DNA of 64,000 nucleotides from Actinokineospora baliensis (lineage in GTDB: Bacteria; Actinomycetota; Actinomycetes; Mycobacteriales; Pseudonocardiaceae): NCBI RefSeq assembly GCF_016907695.1, contig NZ_JAFBCK010000001.1, positions 1,240,001 through 1,304,000 of the forward strand. The letters are read 5' to 3'. Below are positions 50,715 through 59,708 of the stretch, piece after piece. Under the pieces are notes generated by a model. The model worked only from the letters and a program-made list of their open reading frames with translations. It searched no databases and had not been told where the DNA came from. The translations under genes were made by a program, and so were the position numbers. Each line of letters starts with the position of its first letter. Position 1 is the stretch's first letter.

Positions 50715-52544
50715 TTAGTTCTTGTCGCGAACGGACCGGATACCGGCAAGGAGCCTCTCCGCCCGTTCCTGCCCGGCGACCACGTCTGTCAGGCGCTTGT
50801 TTACCACGGTGACGCGCTTCTGCCGCTCGCTCACGTCAAGTCGTAATGCTTTGTCGACCTCGCGCAGCTGCTCCTCGATCCCGGTGATCCGCTTGCCGAG
50901 CGCCTCGTCGAGGGCAAGGGAGAGCTGGGATTCCGCGTCGATCAGCTGCTCGGACACCAACTGGTCCAATGTGGACCGGGCGTCGGCGATGGAATCGTTG
51001 AGCCACAGCTTCATGTGCTGCTTGTCCGCGGTGTGCTTGCGGGTGCGGGCGATCCACCAGCCCGCGCCGAGGCCGATGACGATGGTCGGCACCAGCAGGA
51101 TCGGCGCGGCGATCGCGCCAGCCAGCGGGATGACCGCCATCTTGCCCGCGCCGATGCCGCCGGAGACGCCCATGAACACCAGCAGCTTGTCCTCGGCGGT
51201 CGGCAACCGCTTCTCCGCGGCGCGCAGCACCACTTGCGACGTTCCGCTGCGGGCGAACTGGGCCCGGATGACGGCGAGCTCGTCCTCGCTGAACAGTTCA
51301 CTGAGGACGGAGTCGGCGACCTGGTTGAGCCGGGCGCTCACCGACTCGGAGACCTTGCCGCTGACCATCTGCATCGCGGCGTCGACCTGTCCCGGCAGCT
51401 CCTTGAGCCGGTCGCGGTCGGCCACATCGATCGCTTGGCGGAACCAGGCCTGCACGTCGCGCATCTGCCTGCTCACGTCGTGCGCGTTCTCCAGCCGGGC
51501 CCGCTGCACCTCACCGCGCAGCTTCACCTGCCAGCCGCGGGTGGAGGAGCGGCGTTCTGCGGTGAGCTCGTCCTTGCGCGCCCGCAACGCCTCCGCCTCG
51601 GCCTCCCCGGTGGTCAGCGCCCGGCGCTCGTTCTCCAGGTTGACCTTCAGCTCACCGAGCGCGGACGACAGGGCACGCAGGGTGTTCGCCTCGCCCAGCA
51701 TCGCCGAGCGGCCCACCAGCAGCGACTGCAACGACTCGACCAACTGCGGGATCCCGGAGCGCTCCTTGAGCATGTCGGCGGAATCCGGGTTGGGCGCTTT
51801 GGCCGCCATCTCGAACATGCGCGAGGACACCGGGTGGAAGGTGGCGTCCTTGAAGCGCGGAGCGTGTTCGGCCAGCAACGCCTGGTTGGCCTCGAGCACC
51901 TGCCGCCAGCCCCGGTATGCGTCCACTTTGGACAGGACGAAGACCACCGTCTCGACCCGGTCGCCGACCCCGGCCAGGAAGCTGAGCTCGCCGACGGTGA
52001 ACGGCGCGGAGGCGTCCACGACGAACAGCAGCGCGGTGGCCGACGCGGCCGCCTCGACGGCGAGCTCGCCGTGCACCGAGTCCAGCCCGCCGACCCCGGG
52101 GGTGTCGACCACGACCAGCTTCTCCAGCAGCGGCACCGGCCCGTCCACCTCGACGTAGCGCGGCGGCAGCTCCCCGTCCGGCAGCTCGTGCGCCGCCGAC
52201 ACCCAGTTGACCAGCTTGGCCAGGTCCACCGGCACCGGCGCCAGCTGACCGGGGTAGCAGGCCCGCGCCGACCACTCCTCGGCGTGGCCGAACACCAGGT
52301 AGGTCGCCGTCGCGACGTCCGCGTCGACCGGGGACAGCCCCGTCGTCTCGATCATGGCGTTGACCAGCGAGCTCTTGCCCCGGTTGGTCTCACCGACGAC
52401 CACAACCGACGGCTTCTTGCGGCGCCGGGCGCGGATCTGCTCGACCCACTGCGCCGACTCGGGCGCGACCTCGCGCAGCAGGGTGAGCAGCTGCTCCCTG
52501 GTCTGCGCGACCTGCTTGGGCAGCGACAGCTTCGGCTGGGTCAT
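50715..52544 (-). CDS. Dynamin-like GTPase 1 (IniA-like)
   Basis: This 609-residue membrane-remodelling GTPase has the P-loop GETNRGKSS (51-59), switch II DTPGVGG (147-153) and the guanine motif SKVD (205-208). A long helical stalk contains an NERRALTTGEAEAEALRARKDEL coiled coil. Near residues 470-500 lies a hydrophobic paddle (AVIPLAGAIAAPILLVPTIVIGLGAGWWIA) that could insert in membrane. The C-terminal helices are coiled coil. It overlaps the GrpE-like gene by 4 bp. Bacterial dynamins repair or reshape the cell membrane under stress. Confidence 0.9.
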   Translation of the reverse strand: MTQPKLSLPKQVAQTREQLLTLLREVAPESAQWVEQIRARRRKKPSVVVVGETNRGKSSLVNAMIETTGLSPVDADVATATYLVFGHAEEWSARACYPGQLAPVPVDLAKLVNWVSAAHELPDGELPPRYVEVDGPVPLLEKLVVVDTPGVGGLDSVHGELAVEAAASATALLFVVDASAPFTVGELSFLAGVGDRVETVVFVLSKVDAYRGWRQVLEANQALLAEHAPRFKDATFHPVSSRMFEMAAKAPNPDSADMLKERSGIPQLVESLQSLLVGRSAMLGEANTLRALSSALGELKVNLENERRALTTGEAEAEALRARKDELTAERRSSTRGWQVKLRGEVQRARLENAHDVSRQMRDVQAWFRQAIDVADRDRLKELPGQVDAAMQMVSGKVSESVSARLNQVADSVLSELFSEDELAVIRAQFARSGTSQVVLRAAEKRLPTAEDKLLVFMGVSGGIGAGKMAVIPLAGAIAAPILLVPTIVIGLGAGWWIARTRKHTADKQHMKLWLNDSIADARSTLDQLVSEQLIDAESQLSLALDEALGKRITGIEEQLREVDKALRLDVSERQKRVTVVNKRLTDVVAGQERAERLLAGIRSVRDKN

Positions 52545-53017
52545 GCGGTGGCGGCCTTGCCGGTGTAGACGGTCACGATCGGCGGCCGCAGCACCTGCCC
52601 GCGATCGCTGAACCCCACCACCTCGGTCTCCGCGACCGTCCCCTGCAGACCCTCGTCCTCGGTCACCAGCGTGCCCCCCGCCTCGTGGTGCGCCGGGTCG
52701 AACCGGTCCCCGTCCGGCCGCAACGCCACCACCCCGACGTCGGCCAGCCCCTCCTCGATCCGCTCGGCCACCCCGGAACTGCGGGCCCGGTCGTGGGCGT
52801 AGAGGGCCAGCGAGACCAGCGCCAGCCGCTCGGCGATCGCCTGGTCGTACACCTCCGGCGCGATGCTCACCAGCGCGGGCTCCACCCGGAAGTCGTCACT
52901 GAGCTCCTCCTGCGCCACCACGTCGACAACCTCCCGATCCACCTCGGCGATCACCGCGGCCCGCACCTCGATCGTCGAGTCCTCGTCTTTGCGCTTGCCC
53001 TTGAACCAGGACGCCAT
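52541..53017 (-). CDS. GrpE-like protein
   Basis: The 158-residue protein keeps the GrpE C-terminal pattern: GLADVGVVALRPDGDRFDPAHHEA, then LQGTVAETEVVGFSDRGQVLRPPIVTVY. The N-terminal coiled coil of true GrpE is short. True GrpE is the nucleotide exchanger of DnaK. No Hsp70 gene is adjacent here; instead it is coupled to a dynamin gene. It may therefore be a specialised exchange or adaptor protein of the dynamin system. That is inference from position. Confidence 0.84.
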   Translation of the reverse strand: MASWFKGKRKDEDSTIEVRAAVIAEVDREVVDVVAQEELSDDFRVEPALVSIAPEVYDQAIAERLALVSLALYAHDRARSSGVAERIEEGLADVGVVALRPDGDRFDPAHHEAGGTLVTEDEGLQGTVAETEVVGFSDRGQVLRPPIVTVYTGKAATA

Positions 53018-53253
53018 TCCGCCTCACCCAGCCTGTCCGCACCCGTGTAGCGCCGAATCGTATAGCCAGCCGACGCCCCGTCCCGGCTGTTCCGGACACC
53101 GGCCAGGAGCCGATCCGGGCCGTGACCTGGGTCACCAAGATCCAGATCGGCGGGCAGCCGGACGTTGAACGGGGTGGGGGGCGGAGGCGTCCGCTCCCCG
53201 TGCTCCACCAGCTCGCTCGAACACCGAATCGAGCCCGGAAGAACGGAGCCGGC

Positions 53254-53865
53254 ATGACCGGCAGCGTTTCACGCCGAGGCGCCTGGCCCGAGTCCCCACT
53301 CGGGCGGGCAGGCCGGGCAGTCCCAGCCGGGACCGTGCGCCCACCCGCACCCGAGCCCCACCCGCGACCGCTGGAGGAGGAGTTCGAGGGTTTCGTCGCG
53401 AGCACTTACGACACCGTCTTCCGAACGGCGTGGCGCAAGAGCGGAGATCGCGACCAGAGCCAGGACTTCACCCAAGAAGCGTTCCTGCGGCTGTGGAAGC
53501 ACCGGGTGGATACCGGTAACCACGTTTGGACCGCGCCCTACGCGATCCAGACCGTCAAGAACATCGTGCTCGACCACCATCGGCGACAGCGCGGCACTGT
53601 CGTCCCAATAGTGGCCGAGCACCTCAGCGACCACCCCAGCAACGAGGACACCTACGACTGGGAGTTGTCGCTGAGCAACGCGGTTCGCAACGCTTTCGAC
53701 CACTTGCCCGCCCGGCAAAGACAGGTCGTCGAATCGGTTGTCCTGCACGGGGTCACGCCCGGCGAACTGGCGCGGACGATGGGCCTGGACCGGCAGACCG
53801 TGTACGACTACAAGCGGATGGGCTTGCGGAAACTCGCGAGGTTGCTCTCCGGAAGAACAGAATAG
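53254..53865 (+). CDS. Small ECF-type RNA polymerase sigma factor
   Basis: ATG 53254 (CGGAG upstream) gives 203 residues. Region 2 is FEGFVASTYDTVFRTAWRKSGDRDQSQDFTQEAFLRLWKHR, followed by an ARRQ-like PYAIQTVKNIVLDHHRRQR. Region 4 is FDHLPARQRQVVESVVLHGVTPGELARTMGLDRQTVYDYKRMGLRKLARLL. No anti-sigma gene is seen; the next gene is a small TPR-like protein. It lies between the two dynamin genes on the opposite strand and may control them. Confidence 0.9.
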   Translation: MTGSVSRRGAWPESPLGRAGRAVPAGTVRPPAPEPHPRPLEEEFEGFVASTYDTVFRTAWRKSGDRDQSQDFTQEAFLRLWKHRVDTGNHVWTAPYAIQTVKNIVLDHHRRQRGTVVPIVAEHLSDHPSNEDTYDWELSLSNAVRNAFDHLPARQRQVVESVVLHGVTPGELARTMGLDRQTVYDYKRMGLRKLARLLSGRTE

Positions 53866-53884
53866 GCGAAAGAGAAGAGGAGCC

Positions 53885-54256
53885 ATGGGCGTTGACCAGC
53901 GGTCAGGCCGCCCGCCCCTCACCGAGCACGAGCGCGGGGACCAGGTGCGCGAAGTAGTCGCAGCGGTCCGGGCGCTCGCCGAACTCGGCCGCGTTGGGCA
54001 GGTCGGCAGCCGCGCCGACCTGCCCTGCGCAGGGGCTGCTCGCGGTGTCGAGCAGTGGGTGGACGAAGAACTCGTCCGCGCGGAACTCGCGGACGCCGAG
54101 CGCGCGGCGCTCGCGGGCGACGGTTGTAGCGCCCGCCGGGTCGCCGAGCTCTACCAAACACTCCACGAGTTCGACCGGTCGATCGCCTGGTGGCGAACGG
54201 CAGCCGAACTCGGCGACGAGGACGCCGCCGACTACGTGCGGTACACCCTCGACTGA
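53885..54256 (+). CDS. Small helical TPR/Sel1-like protein co-transcribed with the sigma factor
   Basis: ATG 53885 with AGAGGAG upstream gives 123 residues. The N-terminus is polar, a helical segment REVVAAVRALAELGRVGQ follows, and the C-terminal part has the helix pair RRVAELYQTLHEFDRSIAWWRTAAELGDEDAADYV typical of Sel1/TPR units. It is separated from the sigma gene by 19 bp and followed by a strong terminator. It may be an anti-sigma-like regulator or an output protein; this is not determined. Confidence 0.75.
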   Translation: MGVDQRSGRPPLTEHERGDQVREVVAAVRALAELGRVGQVGSRADLPCAGAARGVEQWVDEELVRAELADAERAALAGDGCSARRVAELYQTLHEFDRSIAWWRTAAELGDEDAADYVRYTLD

Positions 54257-54336
54257 CCCGAGCGACCGGAGCACAACGCACCGAATGCGGTTGTCGGGAC
54301 CGCAATCACCCCCCGAGATCACCGGGGCACCAGACC

Positions 54337-54382
54337 ATGGGTGGCTTTCGCTTTCTCCCGCGAAAGCCACCCATTTTGTTTC
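54337..54382 (+). terminator. Terminator of the sigma factor operon
   Basis: ATGGGTGGCTTTCG at 54337-54350 pairs perfectly with 54361-54374 and is followed by TTTTGTTT, a textbook intrinsic terminator 80 bp after the last stop. Confidence 0.92.
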
Positions 54383-54541
54383 CCCGAATCGTCCAGATCG
54401 CCGACCGGATTTCGTTGAGAGGAGTAGTTGCTCCCCCAGCGAGAGGACCAGGATGACCCGACCGGCACCCACCTCGACCATGTCGGACGATCGCGAGTGG
54501 ACGATGGTCGCCGAACGGTTCGTGGTCGTGTTGTGAACCGG

Positions 54542-56164
54542 TCAGCCCCCGGTTTGGGCCTTGAGTTGTTGCCAGATGAGGAAGTACGCGCGGTGCACGA
54601 CGTGGGCCACGCGGCTCTGGGCGGGGGTGGCGCCGAAGGAGGCGAAGGAGCGCCACCACCCCGCGCGCTCCAGGGCGTACGCGGAGTGCTCGTTGTGCGG
54701 GCGGCCTTTCATGCCCAGCTGCTCGCCGATGTCGGCGTTGCTGCCGACCCGCAGCACCTCCTCCGCCAGGTCCTCCGGCATGTTCACCGCGCCAGAGGTC
54801 ACCAGCGTCAGCGCCTCCAGCAGCCGCAGCTGGTGGGCCTCGGGCTTGGCCAGCAGGACCTCGATGGCGTCGTGCACGCGTTGGCGCTCGCCGGGGTCGC
54901 CTGAGGCGTGGGCGAGGGCGGTGACCGAGGCCAGGGCCGCGGCCGCCTTGATGCCGTCGGCGCGGGCGCGGAAGACGGCGTCGAGGCGGGAGCGGACGCC
55001 CGCTAGGCCGGAGGCGTCGAGGAGGGTGCGGCGCAGGGCTCCCGCGGTGAGGTCGGGGGCGGCGCGCAGGGCGTCGACGGCGCGGCGGATGCCGTAGAGG
55101 TCGAGGGTCTCCAGCAGCCGGACGCGGGTGCCGGTCGGGACGTCGCACTCCCAGGTGGTGAAGATGTCCGCCGAGATCAGCATGGTCTCCCAGGTCGCGT
55201 CGTCGAGCTGGGCGAGCTGGCGCAGGGCGTCGGCGTCGGCCGAGGTGAAGCCGCCGGATTCGGCGGACTCGGCGATCAGGCCGATGACCGGGATGACGTC
55301 GGCGACCCGGGGCTTGAGGGTGGCGGCCTGCTTCTCGGCGAGCAGGGTGGCCGCCTTCCACACGTCGCCGTCGCTGCCGGTGACCGACTCCGGGGTGATC
55401 GTGTCGGCCTTGTTCAGCACGGCGATCGCGTTGACCGGACCGGCCTCGCGGCTGGCGGTGGCGGCGGTGAACGCGGCGAGGGCCTGCTGGTCGTCGGCGC
55501 GCACGCCCTGGGTCACCACGTACAGCACCGCCTCGGCACCGGCGACGGCGTTGCGGGAGGTCTCGTCGAGGTCGTCGTCGGAGTCCTCATCGGAGTCCGC
55601 GCCGTCCTCGGCGTCCTTGCTGTGCTTGGCCGCGCCGAGCAGCTGCTCGGTGCGCTTGACCGAGGCCAGGTCGAGCGAGCCCAGCCCGGGGGTGTCGATC
55701 ACCGTGAGGTCGCGCAGCACGGCGTTGGTCAGGTAGGCCTCCAGGTGCGAGACCTTGTCGAAGTCGACCTCGAGGTCGTTGGGGATCATGCCGCCGATGT
55801 CGAAGGGCAGCACCTGCTTGGTGCCGTCGAAGAACACCAGCTCCACCCGGTCGACCGTGCCGTACTGGAACCGGGTGACCAACCGGGTGCACTCGCCGAC
55901 GTCGGTCGGCGCGACCCGGCGGCCGATCAGCGCGTTGACCAGCGTCGACTTGCCCGACTTGATCCGGCCCGCGACCGCGACCTGCAGCGGGGCGGAGAGC
56001 CTGCGCAGCACCTCCCGGAACCCGGCCGCGGTGCGCGCGGACACCTGCGGCTGCAGGCGCTGGCACAGGTTGGCCACCGCGGCCGACAGCGGCCCGGCGA
56101 GGTGCTGCTCGGTCGTGCTCGACAAATCCCCGTCCTCCCTCACTCGCCCGGGGAATCGTGCCAT
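54542..56164 (-). CDS. Dynamin-like GTPase 2 (IniC-like)
   Basis: The 540-residue GTPase has P-loop GRIKSGKST (66-74), switch II DTPGLGS (157-163) and NKAD near residue 257. A highly acidic insert (EDGADSDEDSDDDLDE) lies at about 186-201 within the GTPase domain. The C-terminal half is helical without a clear membrane paddle, as in the IniC-like partner of IniA. It probably works with the dynamin at 50715. It is divergent from the histidine kinase gene, with 107 bp between starts. Confidence 0.89.
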   Translation of the reverse strand: MARFPGRVREDGDLSSTTEQHLAGPLSAAVANLCQRLQPQVSARTAAGFREVLRRLSAPLQVAVAGRIKSGKSTLVNALIGRRVAPTDVGECTRLVTRFQYGTVDRVELVFFDGTKQVLPFDIGGMIPNDLEVDFDKVSHLEAYLTNAVLRDLTVIDTPGLGSLDLASVKRTEQLLGAAKHSKDAEDGADSDEDSDDDLDETSRNAVAGAEAVLYVVTQGVRADDQQALAAFTAATASREAGPVNAIAVLNKADTITPESVTGSDGDVWKAATLLAEKQAATLKPRVADVIPVIGLIAESAESGGFTSADADALRQLAQLDDATWETMLISADIFTTWECDVPTGTRVRLLETLDLYGIRRAVDALRAAPDLTAGALRRTLLDASGLAGVRSRLDAVFRARADGIKAAAALASVTALAHASGDPGERQRVHDAIEVLLAKPEAHQLRLLEALTLVTSGAVNMPEDLAEEVLRVGSNADIGEQLGMKGRPHNEHSAYALERAGWWRSFASFGATPAQSRVAHVVHRAYFLIWQQLKAQTGG

Positions 56165-56271
56165 GCGCGGCGGCCGGGCGTGGTCGAACGCCCCGCTCAG
56201 CCTGCGGGCGGACGCGCCAATGCGACGGCGGGCGGACGCGGCCCGGCACCGGGAGTGCTTACGCTCGCACC

Positions 56272-57453
56272 GTGCGGAGGCTCAGTCTGTGGATGAAGGC
56301 GCACCCCATCGCCGGGGACAGCGTCATCGCCGCGCTGCTCGCCGCCCTGGAGCTGGTCTCGCTGTTCGCCATGCCCGGCGGCGTGCACCCGGCGGTGTTC
56401 TGGCTGGTCGGGGCCGCCCTGCTGGGGCCGCTGGTGATCCGCAGGCGCGACCCGCTGCTGGCCGCGTACCTCATCCTGGCCGCCGGGTTCGCCCAGCTGG
56501 TGACCCACGGCCCCAACCCGCAGGGGTTCGACGCGCGGATCCGGGTGGCCGACATCGCCCTGGGCATCGCGCTGTACACGACCGTGGCCTACGTCGGGCG
56601 CAAGCAGGGCGCGCTGTACGTGCTGTGGCTGGCGATCGGCATCGCGGCCTGGGCGACGTGGCGGATGGACCTGCCGGAGTCGATCCTGCCGACCCTGGTC
56701 ATCGTGGTGATCTTCGCGTTCTGCTGGGTGCTCGGCGAGTTCTCCGGGGCGCGGCGGGCCTACCACCTGGAGGTCGAGCGGCGGCTGGCCCTGCTGGAGA
56801 CCGAACGCGACCAGCAGGCCAGGATCGCCGTCGGCCAGGAGCGGGCCCGCATCGCCCGCGAGCTGCACGACGTGGTGGCGCACGCGGTGAGTGTGATCGT
56901 GGTGCACGCCGACGGCGCCGCCTACGCGGTGCGCTCCCAACCGGAGGTGGCCGAGCGGGCCATCCGCACCATCTCCGCGACCGGCCGCGAGGCGCTCACC
57001 GAGCTGCGCCGCCTGCTCGGCGTCCTGCGCAGCGAGGACAGCGAGACCGACCGCACCCCGCAGCCGGGCACCCAGTCCATCTCGGACCTGGCCGAACGGG
57101 TCCGCACGATCGGCGTCCCCGTCCTGCTCGACCTCACCGGCGAGCTCGACGACCTGCCTGCCGGGGTCGGCCTCGGCATCTACCGGATCGTGCAGGAAGC
57201 GCTCACCAACACGATCAAGCACGCGGGCCCCGGCGCCACCGCCGCCGTCCACGTCCGCCGGGTGGGCGACCGGGTGGAACTCGACATCACCGACCGCGGC
57301 CCGGGCAGCCCCCGGCACGGGCTCACCCCGGGCGGCAACGGACTCATCGGCATGCGCGAACGCGCCAACGTCTTCGGCGGAACGCTCCAGGCGGGCCCGC
57401 ACACCGAGGGCGGTTGGCGGGTGCGCGCGGTGCTGCCGGTAACGACCGCGTGA
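56272..57453 (+). CDS. NarL-type sensor histidine kinase
   Basis: GTG 56272 gives 393 residues. The first 155 form about five membrane helices with short loops, so the signal is probably sensed in or at the membrane. The HisKA_3 phosphoacceptor is His199 in ARIARELHDVVAHAVS. The ATPase domain has the N-box IVQEALTNTIKHA (Asn313) and G-boxes DRGPGSPRHGLTPGGNGLIGMRERA. The response regulator gene follows within about 20 bp. The stimulus is unknown. Confidence 0.93.
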   Translation: MRRLSLWMKAHPIAGDSVIAALLAALELVSLFAMPGGVHPAVFWLVGAALLGPLVIRRRDPLLAAYLILAAGFAQLVTHGPNPQGFDARIRVADIALGIALYTTVAYVGRKQGALYVLWLAIGIAAWATWRMDLPESILPTLVIVVIFAFCWVLGEFSGARRAYHLEVERRLALLETERDQQARIAVGQERARIARELHDVVAHAVSVIVVHADGAAYAVRSQPEVAERAIRTISATGREALTELRRLLGVLRSEDSETDRTPQPGTQSISDLAERVRTIGVPVLLDLTGELDDLPAGVGLGIYRIVQEALTNTIKHAGPGATAAVHVRRVGDRVELDITDRGPGSPRHGLTPGGNGLIGMRERANVFGGTLQAGPHTEGGWRVRAVLPVTTA

Positions 57454-57465
57454 GGAAGGGCTACG

Positions 57466-58131
57466 TTGGGTCGCGTGATCAGGGTTGTGCTGGTGGACGA
57501 CCAGGAGCTGATGCGGGTCGGGTTCCGCATGGTGCTCGGCGCGCAGGAGGACATGGAGGTCGTCGGCGAGGCGGGTAACGGCCGAGTCGCGATCCAACTG
57601 GCCGAACAGCTGCGCCCCGACGTCGTCCTCATGGACGTCCGCATGCCCGTGCTCGACGGCGTCGAGGCGACCAAGGTCATCACCGAGGCGGGCACCTCGA
57701 AGGTGCTGGTCATGACCACCTTCGACCTCGACGAGTACGCGCTCTCCGCCCTGCGCAACGGCGCCAGCGGCTTCCTGCTCAAGGACACACCCCCCGACCA
57801 CCTGGTTTCGGCACTGCGATCAGTGGCCAGCGGCGACGCCGTCGTGTCGCCGAGCGTGACCCGCCGGTTGCTCGACCGGTTCCTGGGCCCCGGCGGCGGT
57901 GAACTGCGCGACGCCTCGGTGCTCGACGTGCTGACCGAGCGGGAACGGGAGGTGCTGGTGCTGATGGCCCAGGGCCTGTCGAACACCGAGATCGCCCGCA
58001 AGCTGTTCCTGTCCGAAGCAACGGTGAAGACCCACGTCGGCCGCGTACTGGCCAAACTAGAACTCCGCGACCGAGTACAGGCGGTGGTCCTGGCCTACGA
58101 AACCGGCCTAGTCCGCCCCGGCGACGTCTGA
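57466..58131 (+). CDS. NarL/LuxR-family response regulator
   Basis: TTG 57466 follows AGGAAGGG at good spacing. GTG 57475 is an alternative, giving VIRVVLVDDQELM. The receiver has acidic pocket DD (11-12), phosphoacceptor Asp57 in DVVLMDVRMPVLDG, and Lys in FLLKDTPPD. The C-terminal LuxR HTH is LTEREREVLVLMAQGLSNTEIARKLFLSEATVKTHVGRVLAKL. It is cognate to the kinase just upstream. Targets are unknown. Confidence 0.94.
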   Translation: MGRVIRVVLVDDQELMRVGFRMVLGAQEDMEVVGEAGNGRVAIQLAEQLRPDVVLMDVRMPVLDGVEATKVITEAGTSKVLVMTTFDLDEYALSALRNGASGFLLKDTPPDHLVSALRSVASGDAVVSPSVTRRLLDRFLGPGGGELRDASVLDVLTEREREVLVLMAQGLSNTEIARKLFLSEATVKTHVGRVLAKLELRDRVQAVVLAYETGLVRPGDV

Positions 58132-58168
58132 CCCGCTGCCCGATCGGCTGACCCCCAGCCACCCGCCT

Positions 58169-58320
58169 GCCCTCGACCTGGGCCTCCAGTTGTCCACAAC
58201 CCACCCCGCCATCCACAGCTTGTCGCCACCCCCTCCCGCGGCCCCGACCCCGGGTAGACTGGCACCGGGGACGCCCCCCAGAGGTGCGGTGGGGGATCGG
58301 ACTCGCGGGGAGGATCTCCG
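58169..58320. repeat. Direct repeat, copy A (with DnaA box)
   Basis: About 152 bp is repeated at 58516-58667 with only about five differences. It contains an exact TTGTCCACA box at 58190-58198, a second partial box (ATCCACAGC), the segment CCCGGGTAGACTGGCACCGGG and CGCCCCCCAGAGGTGCGGTGGGGG. It lies in the 665-bp non-coding stretch 58132-58796, in which no gene was accepted. Confidence 0.85.
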
Positions 58321-58515
58321 CTTGCGGGTGGGCGGTCAGGGGTCGGGTCCACTCCGGGCAGACCCGCCCACACTCGCGCCCCGCCTGACCCTGGCTGCAC
58401 TTCCATGGGACCACCGCCGGGCTGCCCACCCCAGCCGCACGTCTGCCGGGGCTCCCAACTACCGGCCCATCCGTCCCTGGCAGTCACCCGACCAGCTGAT
58501 CCTCGCCCGCCGATC

Positions 58516-58667
58516 GCCCTCGACCTGGGCGCCCAGTTGTCCACAACCCACCCCGCCATCCACAGCTTGTCGCCACCCCCCTCCGCGGCCCCGACCCCGG
58601 GTAGACTGGCACCGGGGACGCCCCCCAGAGGTGCGGTGGGGGACCGGACTCGCGGGGAGGATCCCCG
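58516..58667. repeat. Direct repeat, copy B (with DnaA box)
   Basis: This is the second copy, offset by 347 bp from copy A and in the same orientation, with its TTGTCCACA box at 58537-58545. The 195 bp between copies is unrelated. The short flank TTGCGGG just past each copy also matches. The end of the nearby SDR gene resembles sequence just right of copy A (GTGGGCGGTCAG), suggesting that the duplicated block once extended further. Confidence 0.85.
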
Positions 58668-58796
58668 ATTGCGGGGCGGAGGCGGCCGGGAGGGTGCGGG
58701 CTGCGGATGGGGGCCGGGGCCGCGAGGGTCTGTTTGTCCTGGGCGGTCGCGAAGGGGCTTGGTGGAGGTGCGAGGTCGACCGGCGCGGGTGGGCGG

Positions 58797-59708
58797 TCAG
58801 CGGTAGGGGGTTGGGTCCACTGTGGTCGGGTCGATGCCGGGTTTGACGACGGCGTCGAACCAGCGGCCCCAGTCGGGTTGGGTGCCGTCTAGGTCGGTGA
58901 AGCCGTATTCGCGCATGAGGGTCCAGCTGGCCATGGTGCGGCCGGCGAATCGGGACACGTCTGGGTCTGCGGCGAGGGCGGCGATGGCGCGGCCGATGTA
59001 GCGGGGGGATTCGGCGAGGATGTAGTTGGGGTCGACCTTGACGCCTTCGCGCCAGGTGGCTTCGGTGACGCCGAAGTGTTCGAGCATCATTTCGGAGCGG
59101 AGGAAGCCGGGGGTGACCGACAGGCCGGTCGCGCCGTGTGGGGCCAGTTCGGCGGCCAGCCAGCGGCCGATGGCGCGGACGCCGGATTTCACCAGGTAGT
59201 AGGGGATGCCGACCGGGCCGGGGTAGTCCTCGACGTCGCCGTCGGTGACCTCGACGACGAGGCCGCCGGGGCGGGAGACCACCAGGGGCAGCAGGCGGTG
59301 CAGGGTGATCAGGTGGGTGTCGAGGCCGTTGCGCACGACGCCGAGGCCCTTGTCCAGGTCGGACTCCCACCAGGGGGTGCCGAACTCGACGAACGGGTCG
59401 CCGCCCCAGACGTCGTCGACCAGGACGTCGAGGTGGCCGTGGTCGGCGGCGATCCGGTCCCGCAGCGCGTCCACATCGGACACCGAGGTGAAGTCGCAGC
59501 GGACCGGGATCCCCATCCCGCCCTCGGCGTCGACCAGTTCGGCGGTCTCCTCGATCGTCTCGGTGCGGCGCATCGGCGACGCCGATTCGCGGGTCGTGCG
59601 GCCGGTGACGTACACCGTCGCCCCCGCCGCGCCGAGTTCGACGGCGATACCGCGGCCGCAACCGCGGGTCGCGCCGGTGACCAGAGCGACCTTCCCCTGC
59701 AGCGTCAT
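58797..59708 (-). CDS. Short-chain dehydrogenase/reductase
   Basis: The 303-residue SDR has a Rossmann N-terminus ([21 protein letters not shown]), a DVLVDDVWGGDPF segment replacing the usual NNAG, and the active-site Tyr-Lys in IPYYLVKSGVRAIGRWLAAEL. The C-terminus has GRAIAALAADPDVSRFAGRTMASW. The substrate is unknown. It overlaps the upstream TetR gene by 4 bp, so the two form an operon and the enzyme may act on or near the inducer. Confidence 0.92.
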   Translation of the reverse strand: MTLQGKVALVTGATRGCGRGIAVELGAAGATVYVTGRTTRESASPMRRTETIEETAELVDAEGGMGIPVRCDFTSVSDVDALRDRIAADHGHLDVLVDDVWGGDPFVEFGTPWWESDLDKGLGVVRNGLDTHLITLHRLLPLVVSRPGGLVVEVTDGDVEDYPGPVGIPYYLVKSGVRAIGRWLAAELAPHGATGLSVTPGFLRSEMMLEHFGVTEATWREGVKVDPNYILAESPRYIGRAIAALAADPDVSRFAGRTMASWTLMREYGFTDLDGTQPDWGRWFDAVVKPGIDPTTVDPTPYR

